Part shown: positions 1 to 7,358 of the stretch, one piece after another
How the letters are laid out: every line of letters begins with the position of its first letter
Numbering within the stretch: the stretch's first letter is position 1
Assembly (NCBI GenBank): GCA_050943535.1
Contig: JBMNPJ010000002.1
Span: forward strand, 287,117-351,116
Origin: Massiliimalia sp050943535
GTDB lineage: Bacteria; Bacillota; Clostridia; Oscillospirales; Ruminococcaceae
Direction: 5' to 3'
DNA: 64,000 nucleotides
Program-made: the position numbers and the translations under genes
Notes under the pieces: model-generated
What the model saw: only the letters and a program-made list of their open reading frames with translations
What the model was told of the DNA's origin: nothing
Databases searched by the model: none

Positions 1-491
1 AAGTTTCCGTAAAATTCCATTTCCTCTTTCATCCGGTCAAAGTCAACGCCGAAGGCAGAAGGTTTTAACAGATGGAAATCTTCATGAAGGTCATGGAGTA
101 CTTCTACAAAATGATGTCCGAGGCTGTTTGGATTTGCAGCATGGTCTATTTTTACTTCAATATCAAAGGGGCGCCAAAAAGTAGGTGCGTGAAGAGGATA
201 ATAATCTTTTACTACACTGTCGTCCTGAAACAGCTCATGGTTTGCCATGTTGCTGTGCAGTCTCCATTCAATTTGACGGGCGAACTCGCCTTCGCACTGC
301 ATGAGGGGAGGAATAATATCCTGATCGAATGTTCCCAGTTCTACTACAATCATAGGACGAGAAGATTCACAGTCATTGTGGGCTACCCATTCTTTTCTCA
401 GGGAATCCATTGCTTCGCCCTGAGACATTTCATATTGTTTCTTTGCCAGATCTCGAAGGATCTTTCGGTCTTTTTCAGAAATTTGCTGCAT
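1..491 (-). CDS. Uroporphyrinogen decarboxylase-like protein, 3' part outside the window
   Basis: About 163 N-terminal residues are visible, starting MQQISEKDRK; the remainder lies beyond base 1. The ATG at 491 follows AGAGG at a proper distance. The early segment (RPMIVVEL, then QCEGEFARQIEWRL) resembles the N-terminal part of the UroD/corrinoid-methyltransferase-like proteins common in gut Clostridia. These usually lack the haem-pathway context, and a methyltransferase role is likelier than haem synthesis. The substrate cannot be told. It is divergent from the oadG-oadB pair and shares its upstream region, which holds a Rex/CRP-like palindrome. The family call is moderate because the catalytic part is not in the window. 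Confidence 0.6.
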   Translation of the reverse strand, partial: MQQISEKDRKILRDLAKKQYEMSQGEAMDSLRKEWVAHNDCESSRPMIVVELGTFDQDIIPPLMQCEGEFARQIEWRLHSNMANHELFQDDSVVKDYYPLHAPTFWRPFDIEVKIDHAANPNSLGHHFVEVLHDLHEDFHLLKPSAFGVDFDRMKEEMEFYGN

Positions 492-758
492 ACAAAAAAC
501 CTCTTTTCAAAATTTATTTTATATCCTAAGATGAATGATTCCGGTGTTTACCGTCTATATTGGTATTATAATATTTTAATTTTGAGAATAACATCCTAAA
601 TGTTGCTGTTAAAATATAAAATATTGCGTTTTGTTTTTTCGCTGCAATACAGTGTGTTTGGAATCTGGAAACAAATTTTACGCTGTCAATACAGTTATGG
701 TAAAGGAAGAAACTGATTTAGCAAGAAAATAGAAAATAGGAAAGGTTCTATTCTGTAT

Positions 759-776
759 TTGTGAAATAATTCACAA
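759..776. promoter_or_regulatory. 18-bp palindromic operator, Rex- or CRP/FNR-like
   Basis: TTGTGAA-ATAA-TTCACAA is a perfect inverted repeat. It fits the Rex operator pattern (TTGTGAA-N4-TTCACAA, the form known from Streptomyces) and also the CRP core TGTGA-N6-TCACA. It sits 37 bases upstream of the -35 element of the oadG promoter. In an anaerobe, Rex control of a sodium-pump decarboxylase by the NADH/NAD ratio is reasonable. No regulator gene is nearby. Confidence 0.6.
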
Positions 777-813
777 AAAGTCATTTCTGTTTGAAAAAAA
801 TACAAAAAGGGCA

Positions 814-842
814 TTGCCTTTTTGTGGATTTTACGGTATAAT
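814..842 (+). promoter_or_regulatory. Sigma-A promoter for oadG-oadB
   Basis: TTGCCT (814-819), a 17-base spacer and TATAAT (837-842). The -35 lies inside an ACAAAAAGG/CCTTTTTGT hairpin. The transcript would have a leader of about 145 bases. Confidence 0.6.
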
Positions 843-994
843 AAACTCGGTAAAATTTTGAACATAGTCTTTCTGAAATGACAATTTTTTTGGAGATTTC
901 AATCAATAAAATTTGAACTTTCCAGAAAAAGAACCGTCTTTTACCAGCGGTATTTGGAAAAGACTGTGAAATTTTGATAAAGGAGTAAGGAATT

Positions 995-1375
995 ATGGAC
1001 ATGGGCTGGGGCGAAATGCTCGGTGTTGTTGTAACAGGTCTTGCAACTGTATTTATCGCTTTGATCCTGTTGATCATTGTGGTTACACTTGTTGGTAAGT
1101 TCTTTGAATCCAGAAACAACACAAAAAAAAACAATCCAGTTAAAGCAGAAGTAAAAACTGCTGAAACAAAACCAGTTGTGAAAGCCAATGTAGTTCCTCA
1201 AGTGGAAAATGGCATTTCAGATGAAGTGGTTGCTGCGATTACCGCTGCAATTGCATGCATGATGTCTGACGGGGGCGAAGCAAAACCATTTGCGATCAAG
1301 AGTATTAAACGTACCCGTGAAGCACGCAACGTATGGAATATGGCGGGGCTTGTAGAAAATACGCGTCCATTCTGA
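995..1375 (+). CDS. Sodium-pump decarboxylase gamma subunit (OadG-like)
   Basis: 126 residues: one N-terminal membrane segment (about residues 10-34), a Lys/Thr-rich linker and a C-terminal EVVAAITAAIA helix with a basic end, as in OadG/MmdD small subunits. In biotin-dependent sodium pumps this subunit holds the complex together and anchors the cytoplasmic carboxyltransferase to the membrane. The ATG at 995 follows AAGGAG. It lies 40 bases before the beta subunit and is clearly cotranscribed. Which acid is decarboxylated (oxaloacetate, methylmalonyl-CoA, glutaconyl-CoA) cannot be decided, because the alpha and biotin-carrier subunits are not in this window. Confidence 0.8.
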   Translation: MDMGWGEMLGVVVTGLATVFIALILLIIVVTLVGKFFESRNNTKKNNPVKAEVKTAETKPVVKANVVPQVENGISDEVVAAITAAIACMMSDGGEAKPFAIKSIKRTREARNVWNMAGLVENTRPF

Positions 1376-1415
1376 TTTCACAACACAAAAAATATAAGGA
1401 AGGGATCAAATTTCT

Positions 1416-2714
1416 ATGTTAGATATGTTCTTAACCAGTATTAAGGACATGTTTCTGGGATCTGGTTTCGTAGCATTTTTCCAGGGTGAAGGCTGGAAAA
1501 ATTTAGTTATGATCGCAGTTGCGTGTGTCTTGATTTATCTGGCAATTGTTAAACAGTATGAACCTTTGCTGTTGTTGCCAATTGCGTTTGGTATGCTTTT
1601 GGTAAACATTCCAAACGGCGGTATTATGGATTACCCAACGATGGCAATTCAGCCAATTGAGGAAATGAACAATATTCTTGCGCAAAACCCAGGAAGCCAT
1701 TTCCAACAAATCTGGCTAGCCACAGATATCAGTGATATCAACAATGTTGAATATGCAAAATACTTTGTAAACTTAAACCATAAAGATAATGTTACCGGTG
1801 GTTTGCTGTATTACCTCTATCAGGGTGTTAAATTGGGGATCTATCCTCCTCTGATTTTCTTGGGCATTGGCTGTATGACTGACTTTGGTCCTCTGATTGC
1901 AAATCCGAAATCCTTCCTGCTGGGCGCTGCTGCACAGCTGGGTATTTTCGTTGCATTCATCGGTGCAATTCTGTTTGGCTTTGATGCAAAAGAAGCTGCT
2001 TCTATCGGTATTATCGGTGGTGCTGACGGTCCGACCGCAATTTACACAACTGGTAAATTGGCTCCTGACCTGTTAGGTCCTATCGCTGTTGCTGCTTACT
2101 CTTACATGGCTTTGGTTCCGGTAATTCAGCCTCCAATTATGAAACTGCTGACTACCAAAAAAGAACGTTCTGTTGTAATGGGTCAGCTGCGTCCGGTTTC
2201 CAAAACCGAAAAGATTTTGTTCCCTATCCTGGTAACCTTGGTTGTATGTCTCCTGGTTCCTTCTGCAACTCCTTTGATCGGTATGCTGATGTTAGGTAAC
2301 CTGTTCAAAGAAAGTGGTGTTGTTGACCGTCTGGTTAAGACTGCACAGAACGAACTGATGAACATTGTTACCATCTTCTTGGGTGTAACTGTTGGTGCTA
2401 CTGCTAACGCAACCACTTTCTTGAACATGAGAACTTTGGGTATCATTGCTATGGGATTGGTTGCATTCGCATTCGGTACTGCCGGCGGTGTACTGTTCGG
2501 TAAACTGATGTACATCTTCAGTAAGGGCAAGGTAAACCCATTGATCGGTTCTGCTGGTGTATCTGCGGTACCAATGGCTGCTCGTGTTTCTCAGAAAGTG
2601 GGCGCTGCCGAAAACCCAACCAACTTCCTGCTCATGCATGCTATGGGTCCGAACGTTGCTGGTGTAATCGGTTCTGGTGTTGCTGCTGGTGTATTGATCA
2701 GTCTGTTCGCTTAA
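1416..2714 (+). CDS. oadB: Sodium-translocating decarboxylase beta subunit
   Basis: 432 residues, the normal length for OadB/MmdB/GcdB. It is the membrane carboxybiotin decarboxylase and sodium channel. The GGADGPTAIYTT motif is intact, with Asp204 matching the essential Asp203 of the Klebsiella protein. Many hydrophobic segments follow, and the C-terminus (MHAMGPNVAGVIGSGVAAG) is typical. It is the second gene of the pair with OadG, and a hairpin follows at 2745-2784. Codon use here is richer in GTT/GCT-type codons than the neighbours, which suggests high expression. The symbol is used in the broad family sense because the partner alpha subunit is unknown. Confidence 0.88.
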   Translation: MLDMFLTSIKDMFLGSGFVAFFQGEGWKNLVMIAVACVLIYLAIVKQYEPLLLLPIAFGMLLVNIPNGGIMDYPTMAIQPIEEMNNILAQNPGSHFQQIWLATDISDINNVEYAKYFVNLNHKDNVTGGLLYYLYQGVKLGIYPPLIFLGIGCMTDFGPLIANPKSFLLGAAAQLGIFVAFIGAILFGFDAKEAASIGIIGGADGPTAIYTTGKLAPDLLGPIAVAAYSYMALVPVIQPPIMKLLTTKKERSVVMGQLRPVSKTEKILFPILVTLVVCLLVPSATPLIGMLMLGNLFKESGVVDRLVKTAQNELMNIVTIFLGVTVGATANATTFLNMRTLGIIAMGLVAFAFGTAGGVLFGKLMYIFSKGKVNPLIGSAGVSAVPMAARVSQKVGAAENPTNFLLMHAMGPNVAGVIGSGVAAGVLISLFA

Positions 2715-2744
2715 GAGATTACATTTGAAATTGTTAAAAAAGAT

Positions 2745-2784
2745 ATTACAGGGGTGCTTTCTGTACAGAAGGTACCCCTGTAAT
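2745..2784 (+). terminator. Hairpin terminator after oadB
   Basis: An 11-bp perfect stem, ATTACAGGGGT/ACCCCTGTAAT, with an 18-base loop. Only a short T stretch follows, so termination may be partial. Confidence 0.6.
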
Positions 2785-2892
2785 TTATAGGTTATGTTCG
2801 AGCTGTTTTTGATATTTTTAAATGACTTTATATGAAAATATCTTATTGGAAAATGTTATGGTTAAAACTGAAATTGGTTAAGGAGAAAAATC

Positions 2893-3519
2893 ATGACAGA
2901 AAAAGAAAAAATGTTTGCTGGAAAAATATATGATCCTTTTTGCGAAGGAATGCCTGAGGAAAGAACGCGTGCTCATATTCTTTGCAAAGAATATAATGAA
3001 ACCACAGAGGCAGATGAGGGGCAGCGCCAGAAAATTTTGGATGAACTGATGCCTAATCGCGGGAAGAATGTATATTTACAGGGACCGATTTATTTTGATT
3101 TCGGTACCCATATTTCTATGGGAGAGGGCAGTTTTGCAAATTTTAATTTTACTGTTTTGGATGAGGGAAAGGTAACAATCGGGAAAAATGTTTTTATTGG
3201 TCCCAATGTGTCCATCTTAACACCGATCCACCCTCTCCGCTATCAGGAACGGAACTCGTTTTATAATGAAAAAACAGGAAATACAACCAATTTGGAAAGA
3301 GCAGGCGCGGTAACTATCGGAGATAATTGTTGGATTGGCGGCGGTGTGACAGTTTGCCCCAATGTAACAATTGGGGAAGGATGTGTGATTGGGGCTGGAT
3401 CTGTTGTCACAAGAGATATTCCTCCAAATAGTTTGGCGGTAGGTAGTCCATGCCGTGTTCTTCGTGTCATAACAGAATCCGATAGTATCACACAGCATCC
3501 AGAGTATTTTGCGGAATAA
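2893..3519 (+). CDS. Sugar O-acetyltransferase, maltose/galactoside type
   Basis: 208 residues with the N-terminal Mac segment (MTEKEKMFAGKIYDP) and a left-handed beta-helix of hexapeptide repeats ending in CVIGAGSVVTRDIPPNSLAVG. These are hallmarks of the Maa/LacA family, which moves acetyl from acetyl-CoA to a sugar hydroxyl. The conserved histidine lies in the ILTPIHPL segment. The ATG follows AAGGAG. It is a single gene with its own downstream terminator. Physiological roles of this family are poorly known; detoxifying excess sugar is the usual proposal. Confidence 0.88.
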   Translation: MTEKEKMFAGKIYDPFCEGMPEERTRAHILCKEYNETTEADEGQRQKILDELMPNRGKNVYLQGPIYFDFGTHISMGEGSFANFNFTVLDEGKVTIGKNVFIGPNVSILTPIHPLRYQERNSFYNEKTGNTTNLERAGAVTIGDNCWIGGGVTVCPNVTIGEGCVIGAGSVVTRDIPPNSLAVGSPCRVLRVITESDSITQHPEYFAE

Positions 3520-3522
3520 TTG

Positions 3523-3573
3523 CCAAGGGTTCGCACCCTTGGACCCGAAAAAGCTGCACTCGTACTCTGTCAA
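3523..3573 (-). repeat. Dispersed palindromic repeat, short copy
   Basis: Right after the acetyltransferase stop, the reverse complement of this stretch matches the core of the larger repeat clusters at 15088-15345 and 61092-61367: TACTCTGTC inverted-repeat arm, then the GGGTCCAGGGG-type palindrome. It contains its own CCAAGGGT/ACCCTTGG hairpin. Confidence 0.7.
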
Positions 3574-3691
3574 TCAAGTGAAAATAATAATCTTTTATTA
3601 CCTAACCTATAAACACATGTTGTGTGTGCTGGATGTGTTCTTAATATTGTAACTTAGTCATGGAAATTTCCATTTCTGTGATGATAAAGAG

Positions 3692-3725
3692 GGGCGGCAG
3701 CAATTTTTGCTGTCGCCCTTTGATT
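3692..3725 (+). terminator. Intrinsic terminator
   Basis: GGGCGGCAGCA/TGCTGTCGCCC stem around a six-base loop, followed by TTTGATTATTT. It probably ends transcription from the acetyltransferase gene. Confidence 0.7.
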
Positions 3726-3811
3726 ATTTCACAAGTAAAGACAGACGAGATTGTCAACGGTGGATATAACCCATTTATTTTGTCTGTTATTTGATTGGAT
3801 GGGTTTGCCAA

Positions 3812-4012
3812 TTACTGTTGTACATTCTGTTTACGCTTTAACCTTGCTTTTGCTTCTTCAACATTTTCTCCGTCTTTTGTAAGGTAGCGATCAACAAAAG
3901 CGTCCTCAATTTTGGTATAGCTATCAACAACTGTATCTTCAATTTTTTGATAGGTTTCAACGACCTTTTCTGAAATTTTTTCGTTGGTTTTTATAAATTT
4001 AGATTTTGCCAT
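3812..4012 (-). CDS. Small conserved helical protein
   Basis: 66 residues, highly charged and predicted helical, with repeated (T/D)xYxKIED-type units (residues 19-42), then FVDRYLTKDGENVEEAKARL. Similar small proteins are widespread in Clostridia, often beside TetR regulators and membrane proteins; the function is unknown. The ATG at 4012 follows AAAGGA in the tail of the decayed gene upstream, suggesting a former operon with it. There is no signal peptide. Confidence 0.7.
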   Translation of the reverse strand: MAKSKFIKTNEKISEKVVETYQKIEDTVVDSYTKIEDAFVDRYLTKDGENVEEAKARLKRKQNVQQ

Positions 4013-4015
4013 TGT

Positions 4016-4390
4016 TTAAATTCCTTTCTTTTTTGATTTTGTTACCATAGATAAACCGAGTATCAGTACAAATAGACATACAGTAACTCCTGTTATTACG
4101 TTCATAAAGTAAACCTGCTTGCTGTTCATCGAGCCAAAGGAAATCAGAGAGCAATTTGCGATGATTGCGCACATACAATATCGCAGAAAACTGCATTGTG
4201 GCTAAGATTCCGTAGAAAGTGCACATAGCGATAAACCAAAATGAAAGGTTTAGAACATCAAGTACACAAATGGTATATTGCATAGAGGAAATTGAATGCA
4301 AAGGTAACTGCTGTGGAGAAAATGAGACGGTAACACCGGCTTGATACAAGTTTTGTACTTGTTTTTATTTTGGTAATCAGCGATATAGCT
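4016..4390 (-). pseudogene. Decayed multi-pass membrane protein gene
   Basis: No single frame is open, but three leftward frames in succession give a coherent hydrophobic protein: RLIFSTAVTFAFNFLYAIYH in one, then NLSFWFIAMCTFYGILATM in a second, then NVITGVTVCLFVLILGLSMV and a KSKKKGI tail in a third, ending at TAA 4016-4018. This looks like a membrane protein broken by frameshifts and internal loss. It lies between an intact membrane protein gene and the small helical protein, so an operon controlled by the divergent TetR gene is decaying. Confidence 0.65.
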
Positions 4391-4403
4391 TTCCGTTTCG
4401 GCT

Positions 4404-4775
4404 TCAACCATTAATACCTTTTGTAAGGGGAATAAGACACAACAGTATGACAATTCCAACAAGGCCGATTACAATGCCTATAACCATTTTGTCCCAGATC
4501 ATGCTAAAGCACATCCCAACCCCCAGCGCCAAAGCGCCCATGATACCAACGATGGCAGTTAGAACGGTCTTTCTGTTAATGTGGATCGGCTCCTTGTGTT
4601 CCATCTTTCTCCATACAATTAGCGTGATAAAGCAGAGAAACAGTCCGACACAACCAAAAATAATACCCGGCTTAAATGCGTTCCATTCTGGGATAGTTAC
4701 CATGCACATAGCGAGTGCGAGTAGAACAACGCTGACCGTTCCTAACACCATTGCAACAAAATTGCTTTTTCTCAT
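4404..4775 (-). CDS. Four-segment membrane protein of unknown function
   Basis: 123 residues with four predicted membrane segments (about 8-28, 35-55, 70-90, 95-115) and a basic stretch between the second and third. No signal-peptide cleavage site is apparent. It is divergent from a TetR regulator, and the palindromic operator at 4799-4818 lies 24 bases upstream of its start, so it is the likely regulatory target. The family is not recognised beyond being an integral membrane protein. Confidence 0.65.
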   Translation of the reverse strand: MRKSNFVAMVLGTVSVVLLALAMCMVTIPEWNAFKPGIIFGCVGLFLCFITLIVWRKMEHKEPIHINRKTVLTAIVGIMGALALGVGMCFSMIWDKMVIGIVIGLVGIVILLCLIPLTKGING

Positions 4776-4798
4776 TTGATAAGCACCTCCAAAATATT

Positions 4799-4818
4799 AA
4801 AACAACAGTTGTTGTTTT
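4799..4818. promoter_or_regulatory. Palindromic TetR operator
   Basis: AAAACAACA-GT-TGTTGTTTT is a perfect 9+9 inverted repeat. It covers the -35 element of the TetR gene promoter and sits just upstream of the divergent membrane gene, so one dimer could repress both directions. Confidence 0.7.
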
Positions 4819-4837
4819 CTTGTAAATTAAGTATAAT
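4809..4837 (+). promoter_or_regulatory. Promoter of the TetR-family gene
   Basis: TTGTTG (4809-4814), 17-base spacer, TATAAT (4832-4837). The -35 overlaps the inverted repeat, which implies autorepression. Confidence 0.65.
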
Positions 4838-4898
4838 GGACTTGAAAGCGGAAAACAATCATCAATTTATCAACAAGTGTTGGAATAAAGGAGTTTTT

Positions 4899-5453
4899 AT
4901 GAATACACCGAATAATAAACGAAAAAAAGAGTCGATAGAGCGCATAGAAAAAGTTTTTATTGAGTTGCTCCAAACAAAAGAGTTAAGCAAAATCAGCGTA
5001 TCAGATATTTGCAAACGCGCCGGACTGAACAGAACTACATTCTATGCAAACTATACTGATATTTATGGATTAGCTGACACAATACGAGATAAACTTGAAG
5101 TCGCGGTATCTGGTTTGTATAATGATGAAATTACGCAAGGCTTTAACAGCAATGACTATCTGAAACTATTCCGTCACATTAAAGAGAACCAGATTTTCTA
5201 TCAGACCTATTTCAAACTCGGATACGATAATAAATACAAAATTATTGTTTATGATACTAATCTTGCACGAACACATTTTCAAAATAAATTCATTGAGTAT
5301 CACATGGAATTTTTTAAGGCAGGTATTACACAAGTAATAAAACTTTGGCTGAAAAACGGCTGTAAAGAAAACCCGGAAGATATATTTGCAATTATTCAAA
5401 GTGAATATCAAGGGCGAGAGACTTTCTTTGACAATGAGGGTGCTGAACAGTGA
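4899..5453 (+). CDS. TetR/AcrR family transcriptional regulator
   Basis: 184 residues from the ATG at 4899, chosen because AAAGGAG lies seven bases upstream; the frame is open further back but has no ribosome site. The N-terminal helix-turn-helix is clear: ISVSDICKRAGLNRTTFYANY at about 31-51. The C-terminal half resembles the TetR_C_7-type ligand domain found in Firmicutes, with aromatic residues around 85-120. The ligand is unknown. The gene is divergent from a membrane-protein operon, and the shared 20-bp palindrome is the probable binding site. Confidence 0.85.
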   Translation: MNTPNNKRKKESIERIEKVFIELLQTKELSKISVSDICKRAGLNRTTFYANYTDIYGLADTIRDKLEVAVSGLYNDEITQGFNSNDYLKLFRHIKENQIFYQTYFKLGYDNKYKIIVYDTNLARTHFQNKFIEYHMEFFKAGITQVIKLWLKNGCKENPEDIFAIIQSEYQGRETFFDNEGAEQ

Positions 5454-5568
5454 GTAGCGGTCTGTCAATTCTTGCATGTTACTTTATAACACATGAGTGT
5501 TTGTAAAAGATATGTTATAATACTTTTACTTGTATAATTTTCTAGTTTGCGCTGTTTTTCTACAGCAA

Positions 5569-5607
5569 AAAATCCCCCTTTGCAGATACCCTGCAAAGGG
5601 GGATTTT
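5569..5607. terminator. Bidirectional terminator
   Basis: A 17-bp perfect stem, AAAATCCCCCTTTGCAG and its complement, with a five-base loop. It has T-runs on both strands, between the convergent TetR gene and the PFL-family gene. Confidence 0.9.
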
Positions 5608-5638
5608 CGTATTAACTGATATAAAATAAATTTGAAAA

Positions 5639-6994
5639 TTAGTTTTTCAGGCTTTGCATTGGAGCAGGAATCTGTCCGCCGCGATTAATAAACTTGCAGG
5701 AAGAATTCCGGTTTACTTTCATGATAGGACCATATCCCAGCAGACCGCCGAAGTCCAGTTCTTCTCCTTCTTTTAATCCAATGGCAGGAATCAAACGTAC
5801 TGCAGTGGTTTTGGAGTTTACCATCCCGATTGCTGCTTCGTCAGCCATGATTGCGGAAATGGTTTCTGCCGGTGTGTCGCCAGGGATAACAATCATATCT
5901 AACCCTACAGAACATACAGCAGTCATTGCTTCCAGTTTTTCCAAGCAAAGGGAACCGCACCGAGCAGCATCAATCATACCGGCATCTTCTGTAACAGGAA
6001 TGAATGCACCGGAAAGTCCGCCAACTCGGGAAGAAGCCATAACGCCGCCCTTTTTCACAGCGTCATTGAGCATTGCCAGTGCAGCAGTGGTACCGTGAGT
6101 ACCGCATTTTTCCAATCCGATTTCTTCCAGAATATGGGCAACGGAGTCACCTACTGCCGGAGTTGGAGCCAAAGACAGGTCAACAATACCAAAAGGAACG
6201 CCAAGGCGTTTTCCTGCTTCTACACCTACCAGCTGTCCCATTCTGGTGATTTTGAAAGCGGTCTTTTTGATAATGTCTGCCACTTCGCTGATAGAAGCAT
6301 CCGGAGCTTTTGCCAGAGCGGAGCGAACTACACCAGGACCGGAAACACCAACGTTAATCATGCAGTCCGGTTCGCCTACACCGTGGAAGGCACCTGCCAT
6401 GAAAGGATTGTCTTCTGGAGCGTTGCAGAAGACAACCAGTTTTGCTGCGCCAATACAGTTGCGGTCAGCGGTCAGTTCGCTGCATTCCCGGATGACCTGT
6501 CCCATGATTTTGCAGGCATCCAGATTGATCCCTGCTTTGGTAGAACCTACGTTAACAGAAGAGCAAACGCGTTCGGTTTCACTCAGTGCCCGTGGGATAG
6601 AGCGGATTAATTCTTCATCCCCTGCGCTGAATCCTTTTTGAACCAGAGCGGAGTATCCTCCGATAAAGTTAACGCCGCAGTCTCTGGCAGCCCGATCCAG
6701 AGTTTTTGCAAATTTTACAGGGTCACCTTTGCTGGCAGCAGAGATAATCGCAATTGGAGTAACAGAAATTCGTTTATTGATAATCGGAATTCCGTACTCC
6801 CGTTCAATGTCTTCGCCGACTTTTACCAGGTTGCCTGCCTTGCTCATGATTTTGGCATATACCTTTTCACAGGCCTTGTCAATGTCTGGGTCAATGCAGT
6901 CTAACAGGGAAATTCCCATGGTAATGGTACGAATGTCCAGATTTTCATCCTGGATCATTTTTATGGTTTCTAAAATATCGTTTGTATTTAACAT
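5639..6994 (-). CDS. PFL family protein (UPF0210/DUF711)
   Basis: 451 residues from the ATG at 6994, which has GGAGG upstream. Full length for the UPF0210 family, with conserved stretches such as RKISVTPIAI-like, NVGVSGPGVV and GRMLANTT-free glycine-rich loops including SSRVGGLSGAFIPVTEDAGM. The fold relates to glycyl-radical enzymes, but no glycyl-radical motif or activase is present here and the activity is unknown. In many Firmicutes the gene follows an ACT-domain gene, as it does here (54-base gap). It is the last gene of a leftward operon that starts at nadE and ends at the bidirectional terminator. Confidence 0.85.
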   Translation of the reverse strand: MLNTNDILETIKMIQDENLDIRTITMGISLLDCIDPDIDKACEKVYAKIMSKAGNLVKVGEDIEREYGIPIINKRISVTPIAIISAASKGDPVKFAKTLDRAARDCGVNFIGGYSALVQKGFSAGDEELIRSIPRALSETERVCSSVNVGSTKAGINLDACKIMGQVIRECSELTADRNCIGAAKLVVFCNAPEDNPFMAGAFHGVGEPDCMINVGVSGPGVVRSALAKAPDASISEVADIIKKTAFKITRMGQLVGVEAGKRLGVPFGIVDLSLAPTPAVGDSVAHILEEIGLEKCGTHGTTAALAMLNDAVKKGGVMASSRVGGLSGAFIPVTEDAGMIDAARCGSLCLEKLEAMTAVCSVGLDMIVIPGDTPAETISAIMADEAAIGMVNSKTTAVRLIPAIGLKEGEELDFGGLLGYGPIMKVNRNSSCKFINRGGQIPAPMQSLKN

Positions 6995-7048
6995 GACTTC
7001 CTCCAAATTCCATTTAAGTAACAATCGCGAAAAAGGATGCTGAAAAAA

Positions 7049-7318
7049 TTATACATGGTGCATGGAGTTAAAAACATCTTCATGCATTACGTGAATTTGG
7101 AGTCCGCTTGCTTGGCCTACTGTTTCCAATGCAGTTCTCAAATCGCCCAGATCGGTTTTTAATTTGTCGATTTGTACCAGCATTACCATGGCGAACATGT
7201 CTTCCATAACAGTTTGGGTTACATCGATCACGTTGGCATTGTGTTCTGCACAAACGCCGCTGACTTTTGCCAAAATCCCAACAGTATCTTTTCCTACTAC
7301 AGTAATAATTGCTTTCAT
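7049..7318 (-). CDS. ACT domain protein (UPF0237)
   Basis: 89 residues forming a single ACT domain: MKAIITVVGKDTVGILAKVS at the N-terminus, then NANVIDVTQTVMEDMFAMVM. ACT domains bind amino acids or other small ligands. This family is the constant upstream partner of PFL-family UPF0210 proteins, so it is probably its regulatory subunit or sensor. The gene lies 40 bases after nadE and 54 bases before the PFL gene in the same operon. The start follows an AAAGGAA ribosome site. Confidence 0.88.
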   Translation of the reverse strand: MKAIITVVGKDTVGILAKVSGVCAEHNANVIDVTQTVMEDMFAMVMLVQIDKLKTDLGDLRTALETVGQASGLQIHVMHEDVFNSMHHV

Positions 7319-7358
7319 ATGATATTCCTTTCTGCTGTCCTGTTGGACAGGCTTTCTA

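Larger units (their letters stand above)
492..994. other. Divergent intergenic region upstream of oadG
   Basis: This 500-base AT-rich stretch has no convincing gene. It holds an 18-bp palindrome (759-776), a hairpin around 802-825 and a sigma-A type promoter (814-842) reading toward oadG. The rest, about 500-750, has AT-rich candidate -10 sequences for the leftward gene but no clear -35. Confidence 0.6.

Noticed and set aside
4776..4898. 41-residue N-terminal extension of the TetR protein
   Set aside because: The upstream ATG lacks a ribosome site, and the extension would cover the promoter and operator.
6095..6610. Rightward frames inside the PFL-family gene
   Set aside because: They are shadows of a conserved leftward gene; no ribosome site or domain.
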